Positions 1-8,536 of a DNA stretch of 42,720 bases are shown one piece after another. The stretch comes from JAIVGV01 sp031425275. GTDB lineage: Bacteria > Acidobacteriota > Blastocatellia > Pyrinomonadales > Pyrinomonadaceae. Positions within the stretch are counted from its first letter, which is position 1, and the number at the start of each line of letters is the position of its first letter. The DNA lies in contig JANPJA010000006.1 in the NCBI GenBank assembly GCA_031425275.1, forward strand, positions 1-42,720, read 5' to 3'. The translations under genes and the position numbers were made by a program. Under the pieces are notes generated by a model. That model saw only the letters and a list, made by a program, of their open reading frames with translations. It had not been told where the DNA came from and made no database searches.

Positions 1-61
1 GTGGTCAGTGGTCAGTCGAATCAGTTTTCACTGACCACTGACCACTGACCACTGACCACTA
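1..61. repeat. Heptamer inverted-repeat element, family 1, copy 1 (truncated by window start)
   Basis: Tandem 7-bp units of the form GTGGTCA run from 1 to 18, followed by a short spacer and reverse-complement units (ACTGACC repeated four times) from 31 to 61. As RNA this folds into a hairpin. The unit pattern GTCNGTN matches the elements at 8400-8526, 18298-18414 and 22174-22290. Its right edge contributes the TAG stop codon of the prepilin peptidase gene on the minus strand. The left end may continue outside the window. Confidence 0.85.
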
Positions 62-937
62 CGGTATAAAGTTGCCGACGTACCAATCGACGATGGGGCG
101 GCCGGCGAGGAGGGCGATGACGGCTCCAGTCCCGAGGAAGATGCCGAAGGGGAGGAGCATCTGCATGTCGCGGTCGCGCCGCCAGATCATGAGCGCGATG
201 CCGACGACGGAGCCGGCGAGGACGGCGAGGAACAGCGTCAGGATGGTCAGCGGCCAGCCGAGATAAGCCCCGACCGCGAACATCATCTTCACGTCGCCGA
301 GGCCCATCGCCTCGACTCCGCGCAGCCGCTCCCAGAGCCAGCCGAGGAGCCAGAGCGTGCCGCCGCCCGCGAGCGCGCCCAGCAGCGCGCCGACAAGCGA
401 GACGCCCCAATCGGGCCAACCTTGGAGCGCGCCGTTCGCGAGGATGCTCAGGCCGTCGAGGTTAGGTATCAGCACGCGCGCGACGAGCGCGAGGCCGAAG
501 CCGGGCAAAGTGATCACGTCGGGCAGAATCATGTGCTCGGCGTCGATGAAGACGAGTGCGACCAGCGCGGCGACGAAGATGAGGTCGGGCAACAAGACGA
601 TTGACACGCCGTCGCGCAGCAGCACGAGCGCGAAGAGCGCGGCCGTCAGCGCCTCGACCGCCGGGTAGCGCGCGGCGATTGGCGAGCGGCACGAGCGGCA
701 ACGGCCGCGCAGCGCCAGCCAGCTCAACACGGGGACGTTGTCGTAAGGTCGGATGGCCGTCGCGCATGAGGGACAGCGCGAGTTGGGGAAAACTATCGAC
801 TCCTCGCGCGGGACGCGGTGGATGACGACGTTGAGAAAACTCCCGATCATCGCGCCGAACGCGGTCACGAAGACGAGCGCGACGGGGAAGGGCAGGAGTT
901 GAGAGTCGCCGGTTGGGAATATTTGCAGGAGGAACAT
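59..937 (-). CDS. pilD: Prepilin peptidase (A24 aspartic protease, type IV pilus/type II secretion)
   Basis: Inner-membrane enzyme of 292 residues that cleaves the leader peptide of type IV prepilins or pseudopilins and usually N-methylates the new N terminus. Visible features are the N-terminal GSFLNVVIHRVP segment, a zinc-binding tetracysteine cluster (C55, C58, C80, C83) in the cytoplasmic loop, and the two catalytic aspartates of the family in IDAEHMILPD (about D132) and GLGDVK (about D215). Several hydrophobic helices follow. Length is normal for bifunctional PilD/GspO proteins. The ATG start at 937 has no strong ribosome binding site. The stop codon lies inside the repeat at 1-61. No pilin genes are in the window, so pilus versus secretion use cannot be decided. 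The PBP4 gene is divergent. Confidence 0.95.
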   Translation of the reverse strand: MFLLQIFPTGDSQLLPFPVALVFVTAFGAMIGSFLNVVIHRVPREESIVFPNSRCPSCATAIRPYDNVPVLSWLALRGRCRSCRSPIAARYPAVEALTAALFALVLLRDGVSIVLLPDLIFVAALVALVFIDAEHMILPDVITLPGFGLALVARVLIPNLDGLSILANGALQGWPDWGVSLVGALLGALAGGGTLWLLGWLWERLRGVEAMGLGDVKMMFAVGAYLGWPLTILTLFLAVLAGSVVGIALMIWRRDRDMQMLLPFGIFLGTGAVIALLAGRPIVDWYVGNFIP

Positions 938-1083
938 GCTGTCGTTTGGGAGCGAATGGTAAACGGGTGCGTCAGGCGGCCCGGCCTTACTTGACGGGCG
1001 CGCGGGCCTTTATGGATATTAAAGCCTGCGCGAGAATTGCGGAAGCGATATCTTCGCGGCCAAGTCGTTCACGGGGGGCAGGG

Positions 1084-2598
1084 TTGCAAAATAGAAAGCC
1101 ACTTTACGCACTGCTCGCGGCGGGCGGCGTCCTCGCCGCCGTCCTCAGTCTCTTCCCCTACACACTGACCCTCGCGGATCGCGCGGGGCGCAAGGCCGTC
1201 AACACGGTGCGCGAGACGTGGCAGGGCGCGGCGGGGCCGCAGCTCGCGGCCGAGTTGCGCCCGCCCCAGCCGCCGCCGCCGCAGTATGACGCCGCGCTCT
1301 GGTACGGCTCGCGCGGGCAAGAGCCTGAGAAGCACGGCGTCCTCGTGCAGACTTTTGACGGCAATCAAGTACTCGCCGCGCATAACGCCGACACGACCTT
1401 TAACCCGGCCTCGCTCGTCAAACTCGCCACCACGCTCGTCGCCCTGCGCCGGCTCGGCCCCGAACACCGCTTTACGACGCGCGTGTATGCGGACGGTCTC
1501 GTCGATCCGAAGTCGAAGCGGCTGGAGGGGAGCCTCTATCTCGCGGGCGACGATCCGACCTTCGGCGACTACGGCGCGCACGTCGTCGCGCGCGAACTCA
1601 AGGCGCGCGGCATCGAGCAGGTGCGCGACAAGATTCTCGCCACCTACAATTTCTCGTTTAACTTTCACGAGAAGTCGGAAGACTCCGCTAAACACACGTC
1701 CGACGTGTTGAAGCTCGGCCAGAAGGAGACGGGGGCGGCGGAGCGGCCGGCCGGCACGGAGCTATTCGTGATCCACTCGAACCCGCTGCGCGAAATCCTG
1801 CTCTACATGAACGCGCACTCGGTCAATTTCGTCGCGGATCGCATCGGCGGGATGTTCGGCGGCCCGGCCGAGGTGTCGCGCTTCCTCGTCGAAGAGTTGA
1901 AACTCCCGGCCGGGGAGGTCTATCTCGAAACTTGTTCCGGCCTCTACACAAATCGGATGACGCCGCGCGGCCTCGGGGCCGTCATCCGCGCGCTGGTTGG
2001 CGAGGCGAACCGGCTGGGCCTCAAGATCGAGGACTTGATGCCAATCGTCGGTTGCGATTGGGGGACGTTGCGCCGCCGACTCGAAGGCACGCCTTTCGAG
2101 TGCGCGGCCGTGGGCAAAACCGGCACGCTGACGACGACCGACGGCGGCATGTCGAACCTCGCGGGGGTCGCCTTCACGCATGACGCGGGGCCAGTCCTTT
2201 TCGTCATCATCGCGCAGGGCAACCGCATCTGGGAGAACAAGCAAATGACCGACGAGTTGCTGGGCGAACTGCTCGCGCGGCACTCGCCGGCCCCCGTCAC
2301 GGGGCCGAGCCCGCAAACGCGCAGACACCTGCTGCCGTCCGCGAATCTGCGTGTCGAGCCGCAGTTATACGACGGGCGCGCGGGAAAAGAGTTGGAAGAT
2401 AGGGATGCGAAGAGTCGCGAGACCGAGGGAGAAGATGACGACGAACCGAAGGCGGTGAAGTCAGCGAATCGGGCCGGGACGAAAACCGTTGCGCCGGCGA
2501 AAGTGAAAACGGCGACTGACAAACCCACGAGGGGCGCTCAAGGTACCGCCGGAGGTAAATCCTCCGGGCGACGGAATAAATCTGGACGCAAGCGTTAA
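1084..2598 (+). CDS. dacB: D-alanyl-D-alanine carboxypeptidase/endopeptidase, PBP4 (S13) family
   Basis: Periplasmic peptidoglycan hydrolase that trims or cuts D-Ala-containing peptide cross-links. All three penicillin-binding motifs are visible: SLVK (S110-K113, acyl-ester serine), SVN (246-248) and KTG (345-347). I chose the TTG at 1084 because it is preceded by a G-rich stretch and places basic residues and a hydrophobic signal/anchor (about residues 5-25) at the N terminus. An in-frame ATG at 1012 would add 24 residues and is the main alternative. The C-terminal 70 or so residues are Lys/Arg/Glu-rich low complexity, unlike typical PBP4, and may contact the wall or membrane. It ends 17 bp from the convergent glycosyltransferase gene. 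Confidence 0.88.
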   Translation: MQNRKPLYALLAAGGVLAAVLSLFPYTLTLADRAGRKAVNTVRETWQGAAGPQLAAELRPPQPPPPQYDAALWYGSRGQEPEKHGVLVQTFDGNQVLAAHNADTTFNPASLVKLATTLVALRRLGPEHRFTTRVYADGLVDPKSKRLEGSLYLAGDDPTFGDYGAHVVARELKARGIEQVRDKILATYNFSFNFHEKSEDSAKHTSDVLKLGQKETGAAERPAGTELFVIHSNPLREILLYMNAHSVNFVADRIGGMFGGPAEVSRFLVEELKLPAGEVYLETCSGLYTNRMTPRGLGAVIRALVGEANRLGLKIEDLMPIVGCDWGTLRRRLEGTPFECAAVGKTGTLTTTDGGMSNLAGVAFTHDAGPVLFVIIAQGNRIWENKQMTDELLGELLARHSPAPVTGPSPQTRRHLLPSANLRVEPQLYDGRAGKELEDRDAKSRETEGEDDDEPKAVKSANRAGTKTVAPAKVKTATDKPTRGAQGTAGGKSSGRRNKSGRKR

Positions 2599-2615
2599 AT
2601 TATAACCGGCGGGGT

Positions 2616-3395
2616 TCATCCGTTTTTTTGTGGTGCCACATTCCGCTGAAGTTCCCACAGCAGAACGTGTTTGAGGAAAGCGTGGTGGGCGGCGAAGCGC
2701 GCGATGCAGAGGCCGGCGAGTCCGTCGCGGAAGCCGCCTTTGAGGACGTAGCTGCGCGCGAAAGCGGAAGGCGCGGCGGCGGCGATCAAGAGCGGCGTGG
2801 TGCGACGGCCCGCCTCGAACATCTGGCGCGCGGCGAGCGGCGCGTAACGCTCGCCGATCATGCGGTGGTGTTGGCCCGCGTCGCGGACGCTGTAGTGCAG
2901 CAGGTCGCCCGCGAGAGTCTCGACGCGCGCGCCTTCGTCCATCCGAACGGACTCGTGGATGTGCGGCCCCAGCCAGCGGCCGCGCGCGCGCCGGTAGAGG
3001 CGAAGCTGGCGGTCGGGATACCAGCCGCCGCCGCGAATCCAGCGGCCCATGTAGTAGGAGCGGCGCGAGAGCCGGTAGCCGTCCGCGAGTTTTTCCGCGG
3101 GGGTGTAAAGCAAGTCTTCCACCGACGAGCGCAGCTCCGGCGAGACGCGCTCGTCGGCGTCAAGGCTGAGCACCCATTCGTGCGCGGCCTCATCCGAGGC
3201 GAACTGTTTCTGCGCGGCGAAGCCGGGCCACGCACGGGTGATGACCCGCGCCCCGCAGTCGGCGGCGATGTCGCGCGTCTCGTCGGTTGACTCTGAATCG
3301 ACGACGAGGATTTCGTCGGCCCACGAGACGGACTCGCAGGCCCCGCGAATGTTCGCGGCCTCGTTATAAGTGATGATCGTGACGGTGATCTTCAA
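2616..3395 (-). CDS. Glycosyltransferase family 2, WaaE/KdtX-like
   Basis: A 259-residue GT-A fold glycosyltransferase. The N terminus has the strand-loop start TVTIITYNEA, followed by VVDSESTDET (31-40) and the metal/nucleotide-sugar motif DADE (79-82). The remainder (YRLSRRSYYMGRWIRGGGW, then HIHESV) resembles lipopolysaccharide-core glucosyltransferases of the WaaE/KdtX group, so a cell-envelope polysaccharide role is likely; the acceptor is unknown. The open frame extends upstream, but the added residues are not family-like. A TTG at 3395 starts the protein exactly at the first beta strand and gives normal family length. It is convergent with dacB. Confidence 0.85.
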   Translation of the reverse strand: MKITVTIITYNEAANIRGACESVSWADEILVVDSESTDETRDIAADCGARVITRAWPGFAAQKQFASDEAAHEWVLSLDADERVSPELRSSVEDLLYTPAEKLADGYRLSRRSYYMGRWIRGGGWYPDRQLRLYRRARGRWLGPHIHESVRMDEGARVETLAGDLLHYSVRDAGQHHRMIGERYAPLAARQMFEAGRRTTPLLIAAAAPSAFARSYVLKGGFRDGLAGLCIARFAAHHAFLKHVLLWELQRNVAPQKNG

Positions 3396-3497
3396 GGCTG
3401 TAGCTCGCCTTCGGTACGGTGACGGCGCGGGGCGAGGATACGAAGTGTGGGGCGAGAGCGTCAACCCACAGGGGTGTCGAGCCGCGCCCGAAAGTCG

Positions 3498-3526
3498 TTG
3501 ACACTTCGCCGCGTCCCGTCTTACAT
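3498..3526 (+). promoter_or_regulatory. Candidate sigma70-type promoter
   Basis: A perfect TTGACA -35 box (3498-3503) is followed after 17 bp by TTACAT (3521-3526) as a weak -10. It lies 65 bp before the start of the secreted protein gene at 3591. The -35 and spacing are good, the -10 is only half-consensus, so the call is tentative. Confidence 0.45.
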
Positions 3527-3590
3527 TCCCGCCCGACTTGAAGTCCACGAGGATGTCACCTGCTCCCAAACAGATAAGGAGTTTCGCCAC

Positions 3591-4649
3591 ATGCGCCTTA
3601 AACGTCTCGTCATCGCGCTCGCGTTACTTTCCGTCGTCTCGATCTCGGCCCGCGCCCAAGACGGCCCCCGGCTGAATAAGACGAGGCTCTACGTTCATCT
3701 CTGGCAGAATGCCGGCTACTGGCCGCCGAAGGCGACGGCGGAGCAATACCACACCACGTCGTGGCTGCCGAGCGTGCGATTCAGGGTGTATGGGCCGGTG
3801 CCGGGGGGCAGTCAGTTTTCGGTCGATGTCACCCGGCCCGACGGCAGTTTGTGGGTGAGTCTCGACTGCCCGACCGAAGAGATCAGGGCGAATCAAAGGC
3901 TCGACGTGGAGACGCCGCGCAACCCCCCCGGAGGCGACAAGGTGTACACCACGGGCATCGGCCTCTACGGTTTCACCATCCGCCTGAAAAACGCGCTCAC
4001 GGGCCAGAACCAAGTCATCTTTTCCGGCAAGTTCAAAGTCGGCAAAGTTGATAAGAGCCGAGGGGACACGGCCCGGAAGAACGTCGTCACCTATTACGTC
4101 GATCACGACTGGACGCTGCCGGTGGGGTACATGTGGAGCGAGGGGACGCAGGCGGGCAACGTGCATCTCGGCACTTCGATGTGGTTCAAAGGCGGGTCAG
4201 GCCAGAGGGCGGCCTACCTCTATTACAAGGGCAAGCAGATCGCGAGCACGAAGGAGTCGGGAGCCGATATTACCGCCGTCGCGTTGAACACGTTTGACAA
4301 CGATTCCGGTGATCCGCGTTGGGAGATGGTTGACTTCAAATGGTACTCGGCGAATTTCACGGCCCCCGAAGCGACTGTGCATCCGTCGATCTTCTTCGTT
4401 GACAAGAACCCCGGCGACTACGAGGTCAAGGTTCTGTGCGGGGGCGCGTTGTGCCGGGAGACGAAATTCAGCATCGGGGCCGACGGGAAGTTCGTGGACA
4501 ACGGACTCGTCGCGGCCAACAAGATCGGCACGCCGGCCCTGCTGGTTCCGGTAAAAGTGCACGGCACGTCCGACGGCCAGTGGCAGCCGATGGCCTGGAA
4601 GACCGACGCTTTCTACGGCAATCCCTTGCAGGGTTTCACGGCGCCTTAG
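3591..4649 (+). CDS. Secreted protein of unknown function
   Basis: The 352-residue product starts at an ATG preceded by TAAGGAG. A basic n-region (MRLKRL), a hydrophobic core and an Ala-x-Ala site (ARAQ, near residue 23) form a clear type I signal peptide. The mature part looks all-beta: repeated stretches such as SQFSVDVTRPDGS and VIFSGKFKVG suggest Ig-like or beta-sandwich modules, with WYSANF and a possible disulfide pair in CGGALC. I do not recognise the family and assign no function. It has its own candidate promoter and ends at a strong hairpin shared with the convergent TolC gene, so it is probably monocistronic. Lineage-restricted conservation is a guess. Confidence 0.8.
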   Translation: MRLKRLVIALALLSVVSISARAQDGPRLNKTRLYVHLWQNAGYWPPKATAEQYHTTSWLPSVRFRVYGPVPGGSQFSVDVTRPDGSLWVSLDCPTEEIRANQRLDVETPRNPPGGDKVYTTGIGLYGFTIRLKNALTGQNQVIFSGKFKVGKVDKSRGDTARKNVVTYYVDHDWTLPVGYMWSEGTQAGNVHLGTSMWFKGGSGQRAAYLYYKGKQIASTKESGADITAVALNTFDNDSGDPRWEMVDFKWYSANFTAPEATVHPSIFFVDKNPGDYEVKVLCGGALCRETKFSIGADGKFVDNGLVAANKIGTPALLVPVKVHGTSDGQWQPMAWKTDAFYGNPLQGFTAP

Positions 4650-4696
4650 CCGGCACAGTCATCGGCCAGTTGTTCGTCACGGCGCGCGGGAAAAAT

Positions 4697-4733
4697 GAAG
4701 CGGGAGTCGAATACTTTGTTCGACTCCCGCTTC
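4697..4733. terminator. Bidirectional intrinsic terminator
   Basis: Perfect 15-bp stem (4697-4711 with 4719-4733) around a 7-nt loop, between convergent genes. On the minus strand the stem is followed by a U-run (complement of AAAAA at 4691-4695), so it should terminate tolC transcripts well. On the plus strand the T-tract is poor, so termination there may be weaker. Confidence 0.75.
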
Positions 4734-4758
4734 GCACGTCTCAGCCAACTAGGAGGAG

Positions 4759-6837
4759 TTACTGGCTGATCGGTGATTCGACGACGATGTTGTTGGCGCG
4801 CAGGGTGGTCGAGGTCGCGCGCTGGAGATCGGCGAGGGCTTTGTTGTAGTCGGTCTCGGCGCGCAGCTCGGCGTTGCGTGCGTTGACGAGTGTGTTCTCG
4901 CGTTGGAAGAGGAGGAAGGTGGTCGAGCGGCCGACTTGGTAGAGTCGCTGCTCGCCCTGTAGCTGCAACTCCGCGTTGCGACGCGCCTCGCGGGCCGTGA
5001 GCACGCGGCGGCGGTTCGTCTCGACGGCCTGCGCGGAATTCCGCACTTCGACCTCAACGAACTGCTCCTGCGAACGCATCGAGGCCTGCAACTGTTCTTT
5101 TAAAATTTGCGCCCCCGCGAGATTCGCCTGAGCCGTCTTGTTCTTGAAGGGCAGTTGGATCGTGACGCCGGCGACGATGTTTCGCGTCCCGAAGCTGAAA
5201 AGGTTCTGCAACGTCTGAAAGTAACCGCCTTGCAGGTTTTCGGGGACGTTCTGGGCGGGAACATTGATGGTCGGGACGGAGGCGGGCGGAAGCCCTTGCG
5301 ACGCGCGGAGTTGATTGATCTGCGCGAGCAGGAAGGCGTTGGCGTTCGAGGTCGGATCGCCCACGATGAGGGGCGAGTCGCCGCCGGGGTTGATCAGGTT
5401 GGGGTTCGCCGTGCCGGCCAGACCCGTCGTCGAGACTGTCCCGACGAGATCGACGCGGGGCTTAGTCTGGTTCTTGAAATACTGGATGTCGATGTTAGTG
5501 ATCTCGTCCTGTAGTTTCAGGCGGCGCAGTTCCGGCCGGTTCTTGCGCGCCTCGTCAAGCGCCTCGTTGAGATTGACGGGCGTCTCGTCGAACTTCGGCG
5601 TGTCGGTCGGCATGTACTCGGCCGACCAGTCGGGCGAGGCCGGGTCGCGGATGATGAGCCGCTTGAGCGTGTTCTCGGCGAGCGAGACTTGCTGCGTGGA
5701 GCTGAGCAGTTGCGACTCGCGGTTCGATAGCTCCGTCTGCACCTCGGCCCGCTCCAGCGGGGCCGACGCGCCGGCGGCCACCGACGCCTCGGTGCGGCGG
5801 AAGTTCTCGCGCGCGAGGTTGAGGTTGGCGATCTGGTTCTGCTGGTCGCGCAGGGAGAAGACCAAGTCCCAGTAGGCGCGCTGCACGAGTGAGATCACGT
5901 CGATGGTCGAGCGGCGGAAGTCCGCGTCCGACTGCTCCAGACGCTTGCGCTGGATGCGAATCTGCTGGCGGTTGCGGTCGATGGAGCGGTTGCGCCAAAG
6001 CGGTTGAGTGAAGCTGATGCCTTGATTCGACGAGTAGAACGGGACAAGAGTGGTGAAGCGCGAGTTGGTCGTCTGGCGCGTGTTGTTGAAGAAGTAAGAG
6101 TAGTTGCCGCCGCCGTCGTTGAACTGCTTGTTGACGGAGAAGTCGCTGTTGATATTCGTCGTCTGGACGGTCGAGCCGGCGGACGAGCCGGCGAGCGTGC
6201 TCGACACGGGCTGAACCGAGTTATTGATCTCGGGCGAGAAGGTAAAGACCGGATCAAAGATGCCTTCAAAGGAACGCAGGACGGTTTCGTTGTAGCGCAC
6301 GTCGTCGCGGGCCACCTGAATATCGTTGTTGTTATCGAGGGCGCGGCGGATGGCCTCGTTCAGCGTGAGTGCGAGCGTGTTGCCGCTCTGCACGCCGAGG
6401 CGCACGAGCGACGGCACGGGCGGCACGGGCCGCTGCTGTTCCATGGGGAAGTTCGGCGCGGGCAACTCCTCATTCGGCATGGGAGTCGGCGTGACTTGGA
6501 GCGTCGGGTCGGTCGCGACCGTCGGCTGTTCCGGCCGCACCTGTCCCGGACGTGTTGTTGTGGATGAGGGCGGGAGTTGCGTCCCCGGCGGGGCGCTGGG
6601 CGAAGGCCGCTCGGTCCCGGGCGGGCGCGTCGGATCGCTGGGGCGGGGGCGGCCCTGTTCGGGGATGTTCGTGCGGCGCTCGGTTCCCGGCGGTCGCTGC
6701 GCGTCGCGTTGCGCGGGCGTCTGCGGCGCGGGTGTCGGCTGCGGCGGCGGCGGCGACTGCGCGAGCGTGAACGAGTTGGCCGCGAGCAACAGCGAGGCCG
6801 CGAGCGAGGTGAATCGTTTCAATTGAGAGCTGAACAT
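4759..6837 (-). CDS. TolC-family outer-membrane efflux protein
   Basis: 692-residue outer-membrane channel of the OEP/TolC family, which exports drugs or substrates with an inner-membrane pump and an adaptor. A signal peptide (about residues 1-26, ending TLAQ) is followed by roughly 120 residues of Pro/Arg/Thr-rich sequence, then two coiled-coil/beta-barrel repeats beginning near LALTLNEAIRRALDNN. The second repeat contains VNLNEALDEARKNRPELRR. Total length exceeds the usual 430-500 because of the proline-rich N-terminal extension and long Gly/Asn/Pro loops (for example around PASVPTINVPAQNVPENL). No pump or adaptor gene is adjacent, so the substrate is unknown. It ends at the bidirectional terminator and is divergent from gap. 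Confidence 0.88.
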   Translation of the reverse strand: MFSSQLKRFTSLAASLLLAANSFTLAQSPPPPQPTPAPQTPAQRDAQRPPGTERRTNIPEQGRPRPSDPTRPPGTERPSPSAPPGTQLPPSSTTTRPGQVRPEQPTVATDPTLQVTPTPMPNEELPAPNFPMEQQRPVPPVPSLVRLGVQSGNTLALTLNEAIRRALDNNNDIQVARDDVRYNETVLRSFEGIFDPVFTFSPEINNSVQPVSSTLAGSSAGSTVQTTNINSDFSVNKQFNDGGGNYSYFFNNTRQTTNSRFTTLVPFYSSNQGISFTQPLWRNRSIDRNRQQIRIQRKRLEQSDADFRRSTIDVISLVQRAYWDLVFSLRDQQNQIANLNLARENFRRTEASVAAGASAPLERAEVQTELSNRESQLLSSTQQVSLAENTLKRLIIRDPASPDWSAEYMPTDTPKFDETPVNLNEALDEARKNRPELRRLKLQDEITNIDIQYFKNQTKPRVDLVGTVSTTGLAGTANPNLINPGGDSPLIVGDPTSNANAFLLAQINQLRASQGLPPASVPTINVPAQNVPENLQGGYFQTLQNLFSFGTRNIVAGVTIQLPFKNKTAQANLAGAQILKEQLQASMRSQEQFVEVEVRNSAQAVETNRRRVLTAREARRNAELQLQGEQRLYQVGRSTTFLLFQRENTLVNARNAELRAETDYNKALADLQRATSTTLRANNIVVESPISQ

Positions 6838-7213
6838 CGAGCCGAGAACTCCTTCGGGAAACTTGTGCGGGCCGGGGCCGGTTGGGCGATCCTAAACCCT
6901 TCAAAATCAGTCGTCCGAGCCTGTCCTTACTACGTCACTCCCCCGTGCGGAGTTTCATGTAAGCCCTCCCACGGAGCAATCCCGGGGCCAGAGCAGGTAT
7001 GCGTAAACGCGAGAGCCGGAAGCGCGATTATGCCGTAAGCGCGGCGCGAGTCGCAAAAGCGGAATCGCACGTCCCGATAACGAAACTCACGGGCGACGAG
7101 CACGCGCGATAAATTAACGACAAGGGCGGCGCGCGATTAACAAACCGGGACGACGACACGCGACGTAACCCGTGATCAATAGACGCAATACGCGCCTCGC
7201 CGGTTACGATTCC
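6838..7213. other. Intergenic region between divergent tolC-family gene and gap
   Basis: About 380 bp without a convincing gene. It should hold the promoter of the minus-strand tolC-family gene, but I see no clear consensus boxes for it. Small open frames here are not supported by start context or protein character. No tRNA or repeat is apparent. Confidence 0.5.
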
Positions 7214-7243
7214 TTGACACTGACTCCGCCGGGGCTTTATCTT
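7214..7243 (+). promoter_or_regulatory. Sigma70-type promoter of the gap-pgk-tpiA operon
   Basis: Perfect TTGACA (7214-7219), 18-bp spacer, TATCTT (7238-7243), followed by about 140 nt of leader to the gap start codon. The leader contains a strong GAGGAGG ribosome binding site just before 7386. No riboswitch fold is recognised in the leader. Confidence 0.65.
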
Positions 7244-7385
7244 GCCTGTCTTCTTCGGCTAACAGATTTGGCGCCGTCGGCGCGGGCGCGCGAAGCCCGA
7301 AAGGGCGGCGGGGTGTGCGCCGACGGGCGGCGCGGTCGGAAGGGGCGACACGGCGGATAACAGACGGCGAGGAGGCAACTCTCGA

Positions 7386-8393
7386 ATGGCAGTCAAAGTT
7401 GGCATTAACGGTTTCGGCCGCATCGGCCGCAACATCTTGCGCACCGCGCTCGGCGACTCCGACATCGACTTCGTCGCCGTCAACGACATCACCGACACCC
7501 GGACGCTCTCGCACCTGTTGAAGTACGACTCGGTGCTCGGCAACCTCGAACAGGAAATCTCCGCGACCGAGAAGGGCATCAAGGTGGGCGGTGACGAATT
7601 CCGCGTCTTTTCCGAGAAAGACCCGGCCCTCATCCCCTGGGACGAAGTCGGGGCCGAGATCGTCATCGAATCGACGGGCCGCTTCACGAAAGCCGAGGAC
7701 GCGCGTAAGCACCTCAGCGGTTCGGTCAGGAAGGTGATCATCAGCGCGCCCGCCAAGAACGAAGACATCACCATCGTCCTCGGCGTCAACGAGGAGAAGT
7801 ACGACCCGGCCGCGCACCAGATTATCTCGAACGCTTCCTGCACGACCAACTGCCTCGCGCCCGTCGCCAAAGTGATCCACGAGACCTTCGGCATACGCAC
7901 GGCGCAGATGACGACGATCCACTCGTACACGAACGATCAGCAGCTCCTCGATCTGCCGCACACCGACATGCGACGAGCGCGCGCCGCCGCGCTCTCGATG
8001 ATCCCGACCTCGACCGGCGCGGCCAAGGCGGTCGCGCTCGTCCTGCCTGAACTGAAGGGCAAGTTCGACGGCATCTCGGTGCGCGTGCCGACGCCGAACG
8101 TCTCGCTCGTGGACGTGGTGATGGTGGTCGAGCGCGACACGACGACCGAGGAGGTCAACGCCGCGCTCAAAACGGCCGCCGAGGGCGACCTGCGCGGCAT
8201 CCTCGCCTTCTCCGAGGAGCCGCTCGTCTCGGTCGATTTCCGCAAAAACTCGAACTCGTCCATCGTTGATGCCGACTACACCAAAGTCATCGGCGGCAAC
8301 CTCGTCAAAGTCCTCTCGTGGTACGACAACGAGTGGGGCTACTCTTGCCGCGTCCGCGACCTCGTCAAGTTTTTGGCCGGGAAAGGAATGTGA
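7386..8393 (+). CDS. gap: Glyceraldehyde-3-phosphate dehydrogenase, type I
   Basis: Cytosolic glycolytic/gluconeogenic enzyme converting glyceraldehyde-3-phosphate, phosphate and NAD(P)+ to 1,3-bisphosphoglycerate. 335 residues, standard length. The Rossmann start KVGINGFGRIGRN and the catalytic SNASCTTNC (C152) are intact, and the C-terminal WYDNEWGYSCRV is typical. The ATG is preceded by GAGGAGG. It is the first gene of gap-pgk-tpiA; the family 1 repeat begins 6 bp after its stop codon. Confidence 0.98.
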   Translation: MAVKVGINGFGRIGRNILRTALGDSDIDFVAVNDITDTRTLSHLLKYDSVLGNLEQEISATEKGIKVGGDEFRVFSEKDPALIPWDEVGAEIVIESTGRFTKAEDARKHLSGSVRKVIISAPAKNEDITIVLGVNEEKYDPAAHQIISNASCTTNCLAPVAKVIHETFGIRTAQMTTIHSYTNDQQLLDLPHTDMRRARAAALSMIPTSTGAAKAVALVLPELKGKFDGISVRVPTPNVSLVDVVMVVERDTTTEEVNAALKTAAEGDLRGILAFSEEPLVSVDFRKNSNSSIVDADYTKVIGGNLVKVLSWYDNEWGYSCRVRDLVKFLAGKGM

Positions 8394-8399
8394 GGAAAA

Positions 8400-8526
8400 G
8401 TCAGTTGTCCGTGGTCAGTTGTCAGTCGTCCGTTGCGAAGCCGACGGCGCGTTCTTTCAGAAATTCAAAGTTCCTAGACATGAACAACTGACCACGGACA
8501 ACTGACCACGGACAACTGACCACGAA
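8400..8526. repeat. Heptamer inverted-repeat element, family 1, copy 2
   Basis: Left arm 8400-8435 consists of 7-mers GTCAGTT, GTCCGTG, GTCAGTT, GTCAGTC and GTCCGTT. Right arm 8481-8526 consists of TGACCAC and GGACAAC units. The arms can pair over at least 24 perfect bp, enclosing a roughly 45-bp variable centre. It fills the gap-pgk spacer, starts 6 bp after the gap stop and ends 10 bp before the pgk ATG. In the mRNA it would form a long inter-cistronic hairpin. Confidence 0.9.
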
Positions 8527-8536
8527 CATTCTTTTT

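Noticed and set aside
913..1083. Using 913 as the start of the PBP4 gene
   Set aside because: It would overlap the divergent pilD start and put 57 uncharacteristic residues before the signal sequence.
2549..2567. CCGGAGG/CCTCCGG hairpin near the end of dacB as a terminator
   Set aside because: It lies inside the coding region and has no T-run on either side.
8400..8526. CRISPR-like array from the regular short repeats
   Set aside because: Units are 7 bp, contiguous and without spacers, arranged as inverted arms; there are no cas genes.
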